NCBI RefSeq assembly: GCF_029962835.1
Contig: NC_080583.1
Coordinates: 310,001-374,000 of the forward strand
DNA: 64,000 bases
Reading direction: 5' to 3'
From: Magnolia sinica
Lineage: Eukaryota; Streptophyta; Magnoliopsida; Magnoliales; Magnoliaceae
In this document: positions 24,025 through 37,200 of the stretch, piece by piece
Layout of the letters: each line of letters opens with the position of its first letter
Position numbering within the stretch: position 1 is the stretch's first letter
Position numbers and translations under genes: made by a program
The notes under the pieces: model-generated
What the model saw: the letters and a program-made list of their open reading frames with translations, nothing else
Database searches by the model: none
What the model was told of the DNA's origin: nothing

Positions 24025-24511
24025 GGGCACCGATTGGTTGGTAACCCTTATAGCAGAGGAGAGCCCTACCATGATATAAGTGGTTTATCCGCACCGTCCT
24101 CCATTTTGCCTGCTCATTTTAGAGCATGAGGTAGATTCAAAACTCAAGTGGTGTTCATTCATTTTGCAAGCTCATTTTAAAGTACAGGTCTAAAAATAAA
24201 GCATATCTAAAACTCAAGGTGGACACACCACATGAAACATTGGGGATTGAACAGTGTTGATAATTAGGGGGATATAGAATTTTGAATCAAGTTAATATTT
24301 ATGTTTTTCCTTCATCCAGTGTTATGTTAGTTTTAAGAAGAAGTTGGATAGCAAATAAACATATGGTGGTATGATTTACTTGAGATTTGGATCTACCTCA
24401 TTTGTTAGGTTATTGAGTTCAAACTCTAAAAAATGAGCTGGTCAGACCCAGCCATAGAGCTTTTCTATGGGTTACCTGGCTCGTGTAGGGTTCACCAGCC
24501 AATCCGCGTGC
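24025..24511. mobile_element. Mutator-like MITE with 9-bp target duplication
   Basis: The 487-bp unit has left end GGGCACCGATTGGTTGGTAA and right end TTCACCAGCCAATCCGCGTG, an imperfect inverted pair. It is flanked by perfect 9-bp duplications AATTTGGAG (24016-24024 and 24512-24520), the size made by MULEs. The interior carries the GTTTATCC...CCGTCC words shared across the window. Confidence 0.85.
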
Positions 24512-24579
24512 AATTTGGAGACTGTTTGTTCTAAAAATTAGCTGCGCATGGACGGCCCTCATAAGTAACCAGAGTATCA

Positions 24580-24729
24580 GCACCTGATCCATAGCTCAAG
24601 TGGTAGACTGAGTGAAAGATACCTCTTTTCAACACTGAAGTCTTGGTAACGATTTTCCAGTATGGGTGGCTAACAATGAGGTGTGAACCGACGATGGGTG
24701 CACTAACAAGCTAACCAAAAAAAAATACA
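24580..24729 (+). mobile_element. SINE family 1
   Basis: A tRNA-derived head has an A-box (TAGCTCAAGTGG) and a diverged B-box (GGTAACGATTTTCC), then a TAACAAGCTAACC end and A-run. Perfect 17-bp duplications AAGTAACCAGAGTATCA flank it (24563-24579 and 24730-24746). The right flank is itself repeated once more, imperfectly, near 24763. Confidence 0.9.
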
Positions 24730-25279
24730 AAGTAACCAGAGTATCAAGTAGCTCGACCATTGTGAGTAACGAGAGTATCAAGTAGCTCCCAGAGGAATTG
24801 CCGAGGAATTGTGGCCCCGCTGTGAAATCGCAAATTCCTCTCCGCTTTCCAGCCCCTGTTTTTTAACGCGCCGCCAGTTTTATCGTTGACCGTTGATTAG
24901 GTCACGGATCTTCTAAAATGCGGAAAAAAATGGTAACCGTCCGATCAACCACTTGGGGTCGATCCTGAATGTCTGTTGCAAATCATGGGAGAGGTCCGTT
25001 TTATAGACAAGGGCCCACTCCCAACAAAGCTTGGTCGGTGCAATGCCGTTAAAGTGAGCGGGGTGTTGAGTTGGACCACTGCACGTATGCCACGTGTAAA
25101 AAACTAATGGTACCTAACAGGTCCTTTACTGCATGAAAGGCGTATTTATGTCATATACGTGTAAGGCCTTGTAACTGTTCGATATAAATAGGGTGGACCC
25201 GTTCATAATGCTGGTCTTCTGACGTGAATCCCAGAGAGATCTTCATCTTCTGTACCAAAGAGGACAGTGGGGCTGTGGC

Positions 25280-25876
25280 CAGAGGTGTACACGAGTCGAG
25301 GTGAGCCGAGCTTTGCCCGGCTCGTGCTCGACTCCCGTCCATCTCATGCTTGGTTCAGCTCAGCATTCCGGGTCGGAACAGCAGCTCTTGTTTGGCTCGG
25401 CCAATAGTTCGGTTCAATCTGAGCTGAGTTTGAGCTAAGTTTTTAATTGTGTTTCGCTATTTGGATGGATGCTACTCGTTGAAAAGAATGAAAAGAGTAG
25501 AGGAGAGGACTTACTTTAGAAGATGAGATCGTTTGAACAGACACGGGAAGAAAGAATGTGGTGGTGGAGAATGGCGAGTGTATTGAACGAACGGACGGTC
25601 GATTTAAGCGAAAGGAAGGGAGAAATGAGTTAGGGTTGCTAGGTTGAGCGAGTAGGGTCAGGTGAATGAGAGTTTTTTTTTTCCTCTCTTTTTAAACCCT
25701 TATATATTCACTTAAAACTCGATTCGAGTTGAGCCGAGTCAAGCTAGGTCCAGCCCAGACTGCCTCGAAATATTTCGAGCTCCCAAAAAAAGGCTTGACT
25801 CAGTTCGAACAGAGTTTCAATCCGAGTCAAGTCGAGTCGAGTTTTTCCGAGCTAACTCTGCTCGTGTACAGCTCTA
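25280..25876. mobile_element. hAT non-autonomous element (GTGTACACGAG family)
   Basis: The 597-bp unit has ends CAGAGGTGTACACGAG and CTCGTGTACAGCTCTA (14 of 16 matching as inverted repeats). Flanks GCTGTGGC (25272-25279) and GCTGTGGG (25877-25884) match at 7 of 8. The arms are made of GAGTCGAG and GAGCCGAG words in mirror arrangement. No transposase is present. Confidence 0.85.
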
Positions 25877-25939
25877 GCTGTGGGGGACAGGGATTGGGTA
25901 ATACCCTGCGGGTAACTAGCTAGAGACTGAACTATCCTT

Positions 25940-27770
25940 TCACTAGCTATGTGGAGCCCATTGTGATGTATATTTTTTTAATCTACGCTGTTCATATATT
26001 TTAACATATCATTTTAGGGCATGTGCCAAAAAAGTAAGTAGATCTTATGTTTAAGTGGATCACACACAATAGGCACTAATGTAAATTTAACTCCTACCAT
26101 TCATTCAAAACTTCCTGTGGCGCACTGTAATGTTTATTTACCAACTTGTTCATAAGTTCACATGTTCCTAGTTAAAAGGAAAACATAAACATCAGCTTAA
26201 CTCATAACTTTTGTGGCTCTCAAGAAGTTTTCAACTTAAAGCTTTCAATCTCCATTGGTTCTTGTGGTGTGGTCCACTCGATCCTTCAATATGCCTAGTT
26301 CTTAGATTCATGCCCTAAAATAATCTATAAAAATGGGTGGACTAGATCATGATGGGCCCCATGGAGCCCCGACCGGACTGTCCGTCTCTAGCTAGGTCAT
26401 GATGGGTAGTACCCAATACACGTTTGTAATGTTCGATCTGTGGGGCCCAATGTGATACATGTACTTTATCCACTATCTTGTTTGAATGCTTATTTTATGT
26501 CATGAGATAAAATTAGAAGAAAATCAAAGGCTACTTTAAACCACAACAAAAAAAAATAGTGGGGAATGAAAACTTCTTAAAAGTGACATCAGTTTATGAT
26601 CAAGCGTGACAAATAAACATCACTATGGGCCCTAGGAAGGCATCAACGGTGGCCACCATTATCCCCAGTTATTTTTGTAGGGTGGTCCACTTGAACTTTA
26701 GGTATGCTTAATTTGGGCTCATGCCCTAAAATTAGACACCAAAACTAATGTATGGCATGGATAAAACACATACATCACATAGGCGTCCCATAAATCCTTA
26801 CACCATGTTGGCATGCGGTATTGGGTGACCACGCAGTCTGAGTTGGTCCCGTGCTAGGATGGGTACCATAAATGAAACCTATCCATATCTCAGGTAGTCC
26901 ACACTGCCGGAAAGACAATATTGTTTGAATACTTACTATTAAAAACTTGTTGGAGTCGGCAGAATATATATTTATTTGCTATTAATCTATTGATAAAGTC
27001 ACACAAGCATAGATATCAGCTTTAACGATATTCCAGCAATGTTTCCTGTCGCATGATCCACTTAAATTTGGATATGGTTTTATTATGGAATCATGCCCTA
27101 AAATGAGCTGTTATAACGGAGATGGGCATCCACCGAAGCTTCTTTTACCCGCACTGGATAGGACCCGTGCAACAAAAAGCTGTGTGGGGGCAACGGTGAT
27201 GTGCGTGTGACATCACTCTCTCTTTAAATTGCGTCAGACCATGATAGGAAGTTAGCCCAACGAAAAACTTAAGTGGGCCAAACCACAGCCAAAAGTGGAG
27301 ATAGGACGTGTGCTGCTAAGGCCCACCGAAGTTTCCGATCCCTTCATCTCGTTAGGGGGTTGGATGGGACATAGACATCATCTGTGGTCCCAGGAAGGTT
27401 TCATTGTCCCGCTCTTCCCCTATGTGTGGCCCACTTGAGTATTGGACGGAGTGGATGCCATACAAATGTATGTGATAGACGGAGTGGATGCCATACAAAT
27501 ATAACGGCGGGCCACACAGAGCTATTTGTTGCCCGGACTCTCAACGACGGAAAATGACTGAAAACGACGGAAAGAAATGTCACCCGAAAAGCATGAATTA
27601 GGATGCATGCAGCCCGTGTAACCCAAAGCTCTGTGGGGCTCACAGCGATGTTCGTGTGACATCTACTCTGTCCATCAGTTTCATCAATACATACAAAAAC
27701 TGAAGATCGAATGCAGACCATTGAAATCTTCTTATGACCCACACAAGTTTTGGATGAGGCTTATATTTCT
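25940..27770. repeat. Cluster of GGGCCCAC-type MITE fragments
   Basis: At least four adjoining blocks carry the same word order: GTGGGGCCCA(N)TGTGATG near the left end, GTTTATTTACCA or AATAAACATCA in the middle, TGTGGTGTGGTCCACTTGA and ATGCCCTAAAAT near the right. Approximate blocks are 25950-26390, 26440-26790, 26830-27170 and 27180-27720. A 40-bp direct duplication lies at about 27446-27503 (GACGGAGTGGATGCCATAC twice). Individual termini are not resolved. Confidence 0.55.
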
Positions 27771-28109
27771 GGTCGAAAACATTAGCAGACACGTAGACAC
27801 GTGTTTTGAATTCAGACATATGTGTTCAATAGTGCAGTAATCTAGACCATTCATCTGTTGAGTCCCCACTGTGGATGCAGAACACCCCAAAAATCTCAAT
27901 TAAAAAAAAAACAAAAACTTATTCTTCACTTTCACATACAACCCTTCTTTCCTGCCCAAGCGTCACATGTGTAGGCCATCAAGATTGATTGCGTAGCATG
28001 GAAATAGACCAATCAGCCCAATGCCTCATCTGACTACTGATTTTGACATTGTGCCCTTACCCATGACTGAATCAGCCTGGTTTCAGCACCAGCTGAACTT
28101 CAAGGTGGG

Positions 28110-28247
28110 TCCTTACTCTTGCTCGGGTGGTAGACTCTCAGGAGGTTCAACTCCCGGTCAAGGGTTCGAGTACCCATAGGTGGTGAAATTCCACTAGCGT
28201 GATTGTGTGGGGTGTGTGTGTGAAAAAAAAAAAAAAAAAAAAAAAGC
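28110..28247 (+). mobile_element. SINE family 2
   Basis: An A-box region GCTCGGGTGGTAGACTC and B-box GGGTTCGAGTACCC are followed by a GTGTGTGTG tail and A-run. Perfect 13-bp duplications ACTTCAAGGTGGG flank it (28097-28109 and 28248-28260). Confidence 0.9.
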
Positions 28248-28599
28248 ACTTCAAGGTGGGCCCACTTTTGGGGTTACTACCTACACGCAGGCACCCATAT
28301 ATGTACATGCATGATGTGATGGGATTTGATTATTTTCTACTATAGTATACCACAATTAAATTCTCTTTGAATGGAAAGAGGTTAGTGCTACTTATAAAGT
28401 ATACCCAATTAACATTTTATAATTATCTTGTAAAAATTATCAAAAGTAAATAACTTGTAGCACCCCAGTATAATGCGGCCCAAGTTCTCTAATAATGTAC
28501 GTGTTCTATCCAAGCTATTTTTATCTATGTTGCTGGCTTAGTTTAAGGTATGAGCTATGAAAAAAAGCCAATCCCAAGCTTAATTGGATGTTCGACATT

Positions 28600-28890
28600 G
28601 GGGATAATGCCGCTGGCTGTCAAAATCTTTATGGGGCTCACCATGATATTTATTTTCCACTTAACTAGTTGATAAGTTGACACACACCTGCATGAAAGGG
28701 AAAACACAAATCTTAGCTTAACTCAAACTTATGTGGTTCCTAAGAAGTTTTCAATGGTGGTTCTATTTCTTGTGGTGTGGTCTAACTGAACTTTGGATTT
28801 ACTTCATTTTTGGACTCATGCCTTAAAATAAGCTGAAAAAAATAGATGAATAAAACATATATATGTCATTGTGGGCCCCACAGAGTTTGG
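28600..28890. repeat. MITE fragment of the GTGGGCCCCACAG family
   Basis: Carries CTCACCATGATATTTATTTTCC, CTTGTGGTGTGGTC, CATGCCTTAAAATAAGCTG and the end GTCATTGTGGGCCCCACAGAG in the family order. The left terminus is uncertain. Confidence 0.5.
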
Positions 28891-29341
28891 AGATGAGTGC
28901 TGCAGGCAATCCACTTCTAAAAGTACCTGCCTATCAATGTTGTATTGGCCTTAGTAATTGCTTAGAAAGCACTCTTGCCTAAGCAGCGATGTTGGGCCCA
29001 TTGGCCTTGGTGTTGGTTACCTCGGTAGATTCACAAGCAAACAAGTACATGTTGGAAAGTATGCATTTTTTTATAAAAAAAATACATTTTAAATAAACAA
29101 AAAGCATGAGTGGGGAAGGAGGCCCTCCCTCCGTCAATTGAAAAGGGAGAAATCGATCTCCTGCCCTTCTACTTATACGAGAATTGCATAGATAGGAAGA
29201 TAAAACAAGCCAACCCAATTATCCTTATAGAAAGGATTGAAGCTTTCGTTGGCATTGGGAGTTAAGATGAGAGAGATAAAAAAATTAAAATTTTTTTACA
29301 GTGTGGCAGGGTGGTGACACACATGAGCTTGCAGGGCCAGT

Positions 29342-29480
29342 AAAATCTTTTTTTTTTTTTTTTGTTAACATACCACCGGGAGTATATTAAGAGAAACAGG
29401 GGATGTACAGCCATACAGGCAGACCCCAACAAAAAGATCTGGGCCTCACCTATCATATGCTAAACTCCTAAAGCAGTCAT
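29342..29480 (-). mobile_element. Possible LINE 3' end, reverse orientation
   Basis: A 20-base T-run is followed by GTTAACATACCACCGGGAGT and ATATTAAGAG. Read on the minus strand this is a short 3' tail ending in poly(A), as in plant L1 elements. No coding part was recognised beyond it. Confidence 0.3.
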
Positions 29481-29649
29481 GAGGTTCATTTCTACAAATT
29501 GAAAACCCACACCAACACATAGTAGGAACTTATACAATCGTCCACACCAGATTCAAAAGAAGGAAATTCCAACCCATTATATGAGAAAATCTTCAAATAT
29601 GGAAAACATGTAAAGTCAGAGATAATGTACAGTCGTAATTAAATTGCCA

Positions 29650-29800
29650 AAAATCTGGTAAAATCATCTTCTCGTGATTGTGTAAATTGATAGTTAACTC
29701 TATTTGTAATTCTCTCAGCAAAATGCAATTCAAAAATATTATCTTCAACATTATAGTTTTTCATGGTATCAGAGCTACTGATTTTGGGGCATCTGAATAT
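29650..29800 (+). mobile_element. Relic of a copia-type LTR edge with primer-binding site
   Basis: TGGTATCAGAGCTACTG near 29763 is the initiator-Met tRNA primer-binding sequence used by most plant copia elements. It follows an AT-rich stretch that could be the end of a left LTR. The rest of the element was not recognised, so this is a fragment of a fossil. Confidence 0.45.
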
Positions 29801-30218
29801 ACCAAGCATACTGTTATTTTACCTCATTCAAGGACTAACATTTACTTTTGTTTCTTTTGATTTACCTACCTTTATAAATTCCTAGTTCAAATTCTACTCA
29901 CAATAATTTGAACTTTCACTCGAATACATTATGCATTTCTTGATTAGACACTAACATTGCCTAGAATTATTAGTTCATGTTGTGTCCAACTTGCTTTTCT
30001 GAATGTAGCATTATGCTTGGATCATGGAATTTATTCTATGGATTGAAATACACATTTGAATCATATGCTTTTAATTTTAAAAATCTTAATACTATCTCTA
30101 CTTCATTCTCTTTAGGTATGTGGAAGAACCTCAAATGTTTCATGATATCACATTTTTGTACATTCAGACTTCTCCAACTCTCAAAGCAATGTCCTTTATT
30201 TTCCTACACAGTCAATTG

Positions 30219-31710
30219 TAGAGGTGGGCACCGAGTCGAGTTGGACTGGATTGGGTCCAACTCGATTCGGCCCAAAATTTTCATGCTCTAACCCAAACTT
30301 GGTTCGATCCGGGACCGAGTCCAGGTTCTCTGACTTGATCCGATCCGTTGCATTGCTGGCCTGACCCGAAGTGAGTCCGACTCGGTCAGGGAAACCGAGT
30401 TGTATCGGATTGGATACAGTTCGGATTGGATCTTATATTTTATTTTTAGTTTGTTTTGAAATTTCTTTTTAAAAAAAAAGATTTTCACCATTAAAAAGGG
30501 CCACCATAACATTTATTTTCCATCCAATCTGTTAATAAGGTTACAACTATATGGATGAAGAAGAAAAACAAATTTCATAGTGATCTGAAACTTCTATGAC
30601 CTCTAAAAGAGTTTCAATGGTAGACGTTTGACCCCCACTGCTTTTTGCAGTGTGGTCCACTTGATCTTTAGATTTGTCTTATTTTTCCGCTCAAGCCTTA
30701 AGACTAGCCTGCCAAATGGATGGATGGTTTAGATATAGCACATACCTCATGATGGGACCCACAGAACTTGCTGACGACAATACCTGGTGCGTGGTACACC
30801 TGCCAATCCGCTTCTTCTTTCTTCTCCTGCGTTAGAGACGGATGCGGATTTCCTTCGGAAGCCTTTCACAGGAAGTTCTGCGCAAGGATGCTGGGGGGGG
30901 GGGGGGGGGACATTTCATATGTGAGAAATCCATTTCATCCATCTTTTTTAAGAGATCATTTTACTAACACATAACAAAAATTAGGTGGATACAACACTAA
31001 AGTGGGTCACACTAGAGGAAAAATTGGGAAAAAACAATTCTACCGTTGAAACCTTCCTGAGCTCCACCTTAATGTTTATATGCCCTCTAAACCGTTTAAA
31101 AGGTCATTCCCAATGGGATGAAGTGAAAACACCAAAATTATGGCCAGATACAAAAATGTTATGGCCGTAAGAAAGCTTCAATGGTGCTCACTAAATGTCC
31201 ACTGTTTCCTTTTTTATGGCTCACGTGAGTGTTGGATACAACTCATTTTTGGTAGTACGTCCTAAACTGATCTCGTAAAACGGACGGACCAGGTGGATTT
31301 CACAAAAACATCCTAGTGGGCCCCACCTAGCATCATTGCGCAGGAACTTCTTGTGAAAGCCTTTCACAGGACATCCGTGTTAGTCAGAGACTTTGGTGCT
31401 CGAGGCGCCTCAAGCCACGAGCTGAGAGGAGATAGATGGGCTACTCCCCCTACCACCAGCCAATGGTTGGTCGTCAGTGCTATGTGGACCCCCACCATGA
31501 TTGAATAGACCTGATCGGATCGGATCGGATTAGTCCGAATTGGATCCAATTGGATCGGATCGGTCCGGATTGACCACTGATCCGAACTCGATCCGATGTA
31601 TGGTCGAATCTAAGTGGGCCAACTCGATCCAACCCAATCCTGGCCTTCGGTTCAGATTGGATCAGATCGGGTCGAATCCATTGGATTGGTCTGGATTCTG
31701 CCCAGCTCTA
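30219..31710. mobile_element. hAT element with nested insertions
   Basis: Ends TAGAGGTGGGCA and TGCCCAGCTCTA are inverted. Flanks GTCAATTG (30211-30218) and GTCAATCA (31711-31718) match at 6 of 8. Arms of GGATCGGATCGG/CCGATCC words occur at 30235-30430 and 31505-31690. The middle holds foreign DNA: a MITE stretch (30485-30810) and a MULE (30839-31377). Confidence 0.7.
30839..31377. mobile_element. Mutator-like MITE nested in the hAT
   Basis: Inverted ends of about 50 bp run from CGGATG at 30839 to GATGCT at 30892, and from AGCATC at 31329 to CATCCG at 31377. Both contain GCCTTTCACAGGA-like and GCGCA words. Flanks CGTTAGAGA and TGTTAGTCA match at 6 of 9. A 17-base G-run (30893-30909) sits just inside the left end. 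Confidence 0.65.
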
Positions 31711-32010
31711 GTCAATCACGACTATAGGTGCCACAGCTGCGGTAAGGTATACCACAGGTGGTTACTGGTACTTATATGCTGGTGTATTTACCTAAAGGGA
31801 CACTTTTACTTATATGCGAGACAAACTACATAAGACATGGTGGCGTGCATTGTGCATCATGTGAATATACTAAACACTGCATTGTGCATCATGTGAAGAT
31901 ACTATACACATCGGGTAGCCATGCGTGGAGGTGCAAGTCTATCATAGCTTGAAATTAACAAATTGGTACGATAAGATAATTTCAGCACCAGGTTTTATTT
32001 TTATAGTGAT

Positions 32011-32042
32011 ATGTGTGTGTGCGTGTGTGTGTGTGTGTGTGT
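32011..32042. repeat. (GT)n microsatellite
   Basis: About 30 bp of GT repeats with one GC interruption. Confidence 0.95.
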
Positions 32043-32700
32043 TAATGTTGTTTCGGGCAAGAGCAGTTAAGATTTTAAACAAGGGAAGGCAAGCTGAAAT
32101 ACTAGGTAAGTTGATTTAAAACATAGAAAATATCTATGTATTTTTGTTTCATTGCTCTACTCTTTTTCTCTTAATATTTAATAATAGTATTTGTCTCACA
32201 TTAAATAAGAAGAAAGCTAAAGAGACATTTATATTAAGATTTTTGTTTAATTTGTGTTGTAAATCAAAGTGGGATCTTTGTGCCTTACACATGCACGGTG
32301 TGGTGCAACATACTGTTATATGTGTCTCATCTCTCTCTCTCTCTCATAAATTTCTTGGGACTGCCATGCATGCCTATAAAGATGCTATGCGTTGGCCATC
32401 TTTTTTGTTACTTCTGTTTTAAAATTGGGGCTTTTATTTTTATTTTTTCATCAAATGTTTCTACTCTCTCTTCTTCTGCTCTTCCTTCCTTACTTTCAGT
32501 GTGGGTAAATCAATAAAGACAGACTCTAATTAGTTTATGGGCTTTGATTGAGTGTACACCTGATTTTAGCCATTCATCGCTGTGAAGAACTGTTGTTTCT
32601 TAGAGATAAAAGAGCTGCAACTCAATACGTCAAAGATAAATTCCTATATGGGAGTGGATCTGTCTTTAAGACAACGACTGTAATGTGTCTCATCTCTCCT

Positions 32701-32816
32701 TTTTTTTTTTTTTTTTTTTACACATACGCACACACACTCCCACACACTCACGCCATAGTGGAATTTCACCACCTATGGATACTCGAACCCTTGACCGGCT
32801 GTTGAGACTCCTAAGA
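32701..32816 (-). mobile_element. SINE family 2, reverse copy, short
   Basis: Minus-strand reading gives a B-box GGGTTCGAGTATCC, a GTGTGTGTGCG tail and A-run. The A-box end is missing or truncated. Perfect 14-bp duplications GTCTCATCTCTCCT flank it (32687-32700 and 32817-32830). Confidence 0.85.
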
Positions 32817-32830
32817 GTCTCATCTCTCCT

Positions 32831-33550
32831 CTCTTAGTTTCATTTCAAAAATCTGTCCCCCAAAATACAATTTTCTGTGCTAATGTTATACATCCGAGTC
32901 AACAAAAATCACTAGTGTTGTCCTACACATTACAAGATTGTATCACTGTATCAAGTCCCAACATTGGATATATGGGACTGTCTTGCTTATCAACAATATA
33001 TAAAAAAGGCAAAAAAAAGAAAGAAGAGAAGAAGCATAAAATGCTTTAAAATTATTTTTAAAATGCTGATCGTGAGTCCTACATATGGCATTCAATAGCT
33101 CAAACTGTCCAAATCGTGGACCTTGCATAGATGGGTCATAAGTCAAAAGCCACATAATCGAATTTTAAAATTTTTAATCGGTGGAAACGGTCAAGAGGCC
33201 TAATTCAAGAAACAAATGTCCATTAGTGGGAGTGTTGCATTCTTTAAACTACATAATTTTAAGGTGGTGTGTCTGCTGACTCATAAAGTTTTTCTCCATA
33301 TTTTTTGTTAGAATTTGATAGAATATGGGCCTGTACAACTAATGGCCTTGTTTTTCCCCGTTTAAGGCCTTGTTCCCACCTTTAGATAGAGACCGACCAT
33401 TCATAAGGAAAACCGTGGTTTCATTTGCTAATTGGGTAGATTAACCATGTTGGGCACGCAAGTATACAGTGTAGCATTTATTAAAATTTTTAAAATTTTT
33501 ATGAACCAAGTGATACAATTATGTGACTGATTTGGAGAGCCAAAACATAA
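32831..33550. other. Intergenic, no gene seen
   Basis: AT-rich DNA between the SINE and the copia element, with no conserved coding or transposon motif recognised. Its last five bases, CATAA, are the left target duplication of the copia element. Confidence 0.5.
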
Positions 33551-34220
33551 TGTTGGGTTTTTTCAAAATAGAAGAAAAGATATTTTATTTTTGGGAAAAG
33601 AATGGTTGTGGTTTTGGTAATTGTTGGTGCGAATGGTGATGCCTATTGGTGAATGGAGCATCTTTTGAATTTGAAATGGAAGGATGCCATTGTTGAAAAG
33701 ACACCACCATTAATGAAAAGACACCATGGAAGAAGATGTCTTTTCATGAAAAGGGCCTTAAGCAACTCTTATAATTTTATATAAACCCATCTTTGAGTCA
33801 ATCCGAATTCATAATTCCAACAATCTCCTCTCCATCTTCTTCTTCTTCTTCACTATTTTCGTTTTTGGAAGGTTTTTTTGAAAAGATACAGTTTTTAGGC
33901 GCTAAACTGTAAATAATTTTCAGGCAATAAATTACAAACAGTTTTTAGGGGGTAAATTATAACAGTATAGAAGTCAGGGTTGTACGCTGTAAAAGTGTGT
34001 TCGGGGTGTGGTTTTTCGGTTTTGAAGGCTGAAACCCACATTTCTCCGGTCTTGGAGAAGAGACTTATTATATCTTGGAGGCGGATTTGTTGTAACCCTT
34101 TTGCAAATTAGTTTAATCACCATTAAGGTGCGAATATCGCCTTAAAGATAGCAACATCGTAACGCGCCTTAAGCGTATCTTTAAGTGATTCATTTTCTAT
34201 TTTCTGTCTCAAATATAACA
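33551..34220 (+). repeat. Left LTR of the copia element
   Basis: 670 bp, beginning TGTTGGGTTTTTTC and ending CTCAAATATAACA. It contains a TATATAAACC promoter-like word near 33780. The usual initiator-Met primer site is not obvious just after it. Confidence 0.9.
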
Positions 34221-37200
34221 ATTTTAAGGTGATCTTATGGCTTCTTCTATGCGTCATCCTGACTTTGTTCGAATTACGCCATTCAACGGCTCAAATTTTC
34301 TTTTATGGCAATCGAGGATCCATTTCTTCATCACATCACTTAAGTTGGATCATGTGCTCACTCAAGATCCTCCTTCACCACCATCTGACAATGATACATT
34401 AGAACAAATTCAAAAGAGATAAAGTTGAGAGCGTAACGACTACCTATGTAAAGGTCATATCTTCAACGCTATTTCTGATTCGTTATATGCTGTTTACCGT
34501 CAAAAGAAAACTGCTAAGGATTTATAGCAGGCGTTGCTCACTAAATATACATCAGAGGACGAAGGCAACAAAAAATTCCTTATAAGTCAGTTTTTAGAAT
34601 TCAAAATGTTAGATGAAAAACTTGTCCTTGATCAAGTATATAAGTTACTGGTCATCATTCAACAAATTATTGCCGATGACACTAATCTCGACGAATCTTT
34701 CTAAGTATCCACCATTATTGATAAACTTTCACCTAAATGGAAGGAGACTAGAAAATTATTGAAACAGAAAAAAGAGAAAATGTCCTTTGAGGACCTCCTA
34801 ATGTTTCTTTGAATAGAAGAAGAATCTAGGGTCCGTGACAAAAATGAAGAACAATAGGAGGCCCTAAGTAATGCTAATATAGTTGAGAATAGTGTGAATC
34901 GGGAATTAGAGAAGCCACCTTTCAAGAAAGATGATAGGCTTAAATCTAATAACCAAGGGTTCAAAAAGAACACATACAAGAAGGGTCCATTATTCTTTTG
35001 TAAAATCCCTGGTCACTTTAAGAAAGACTGCCGAAAATACAAGAAAAGAAACGACAAGTCAATATGACGGAAGACATGAATCTGACAGATGTCGTCTCTG
35101 AAGTTCATATGGTGAATGATGATGTTAAATAGTGGGTAGATTCTGGCGCTACCAGATATGTTTGTAGAAATTACAACATGTTCAATTCCTACGAATTAGT
35201 GGGGGATAATCAAGAACTATTTATGGGGAATGCCTCCACATGCAAGGTTATAGGAAAATGGAAGGTACGTCTTAATCTAACTTCCGTAGAAGTCCTTACT
35301 CTGAACAATGTGCTGTATGTACCGGATATTAGGAAGAATCTTATATCAACTAGTCTACTGACTAAGTTTGGATTCAGACTCCTATTTGAATCCTATAAAT
35401 TGATTGTGTCTAAAAATGGAGTATATGTAGGGAAGGGCTATGTATCCAATAAAATGTTCAAATTGAACCTTATAAATGAAAATTCTTCTTCCGTTTATAT
35501 GCTTGATTCACATGATGTTTAACATACTAGATTAGAACATATTAGTTATCGTAAAATGGATAATATGTCTAATCTTAATCTAATTCATAAGTATACAAAA
35601 CCTAATAACAAATGTAGTATTTGTGTACAATCTAAAATAACTAGAAAACTATTTCCAAAGGTGGAAAGAGAATCACAACTCCTAAACGTAGTTCATAGTG
35701 ACATATGTAAAATGAGTGGTTTAATAACAAGAGGGGGAAAGAAGTACTTCATAACCTTTATAGATGATTTTTTTCGTTATACCTTAGTATACCTATTGAA
35801 GAATAAAGATGAGACACTACAAAAAATGAAGATATATAAGGCAGAGGTTGAGAACCAATTAGACCGAAATATTAAAATTCTAAGGTCGGACAGGGGAGAA
35901 GAATATTTATCTTTATAATTCTTGGAGTTTTGCAAAACTTATGGTATAATTCACCAAATTACAGCTCCCTATTCACCCTAACAAAATGGAATAACAGAAC
36001 GGAAAAACAGGTCTTTCATAGACATGGTAAACTCTATACTCAATAATGTAGGTTTAAGTTCAAGATTTTGGTGAGAAGCCCTATTGACTGCCTGTCATAT
36101 CTTTAATAGGATACCTCGCTCTAAGACTTGTAAGACTCCATATGAACTATGGAAGAATATGATTTCTAACATCTCATACTTTAAGGTATGGGGTTGTAGA
36201 GTCTTAGTTAGGCTTACTGATCCTAAAAGGCCCAAGATAGGGTTGAGATTTCTTGAGTGTATTTTCATAGGATATTCACAAAATATCAAGGCTTATAGGT
36301 TTCTAGTTGTAGAGTCTAATCATACAATCCCGATAAACACTATAATAGAATCTAGAGATACGGAGTTTTATGAAAAATCATTCTCTTCTATAACTAGAAA
36401 AGAGACAAGACCTCAAGATCCTAGTACAACCAATAGTTCTCAAATACCTGATCAAGATATCAGAAGTCTCGATAAATAGGACATAGAACCTAGAAGGACC
36501 AAGAGGTTCAGAAAAGGTACATCTTTCAGACCCGACTTCTACCTTCCGCTAATAGAAGTAGATAAAGATAACATAACAAAGGAAACTATGTTGGTTTGTA
36601 ACATAGAAAATGATCCAATAACAATAGATGATTCCCTTAAATATGAAGATGCTTCTTTTTGAAAGGAAGCTATAAACGATGAAATGGATTCTATATTGTA
36701 AAATGGAATATGAAAACTTGTGGATCTGCCTCCAAGATAAAAACCAATAAGCTGTAAATGGACTTTCAAAGGTAAATTAAGACCAGATGGAATTATAAAA
36801 AAGTTTAAGGCCATATTAGTGGTTAGATGATTTACACAAAAAAAATATTGATTTTTTCGATACTTATGCTCCAGTAGCAAGGATATCAATTATCAGAGTT
36901 TTAGTTGCTCTAACATTCATTCATAAGTTAGAAATCTATCAGATGAATGTGAATACAACTTTTTTAAGATGGTGACATCGATGAAGAGGTTTATATGGAA
37001 CAACCAGAAGGTTTTATAATTTCACGACATGAAAATAAAGTGTGTAAATTAATTAAGTCGTTATATGGACTTAAACAAGCACCTAAGCAATGACATAAAA
37101 AATTTGATAAAGTAGTCACCTCATATGACTTTAAGATTAATGAATCTTATAAATGTGTATATTCAAAATTATCTGATAATAAAGGAGTAATTATATGTCT

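Noticed and set aside
24580-24729. tRNA gene
   Set aside because: It has A- and B-box words but no cloverleaf pairing, an A-rich tail and target duplications, so it is a SINE. The same applies to the other SINE copies.
28979-29218. 79-residue minus frame
   Set aside because: No conserved words, AT-rich interior and no homologous neighbour.
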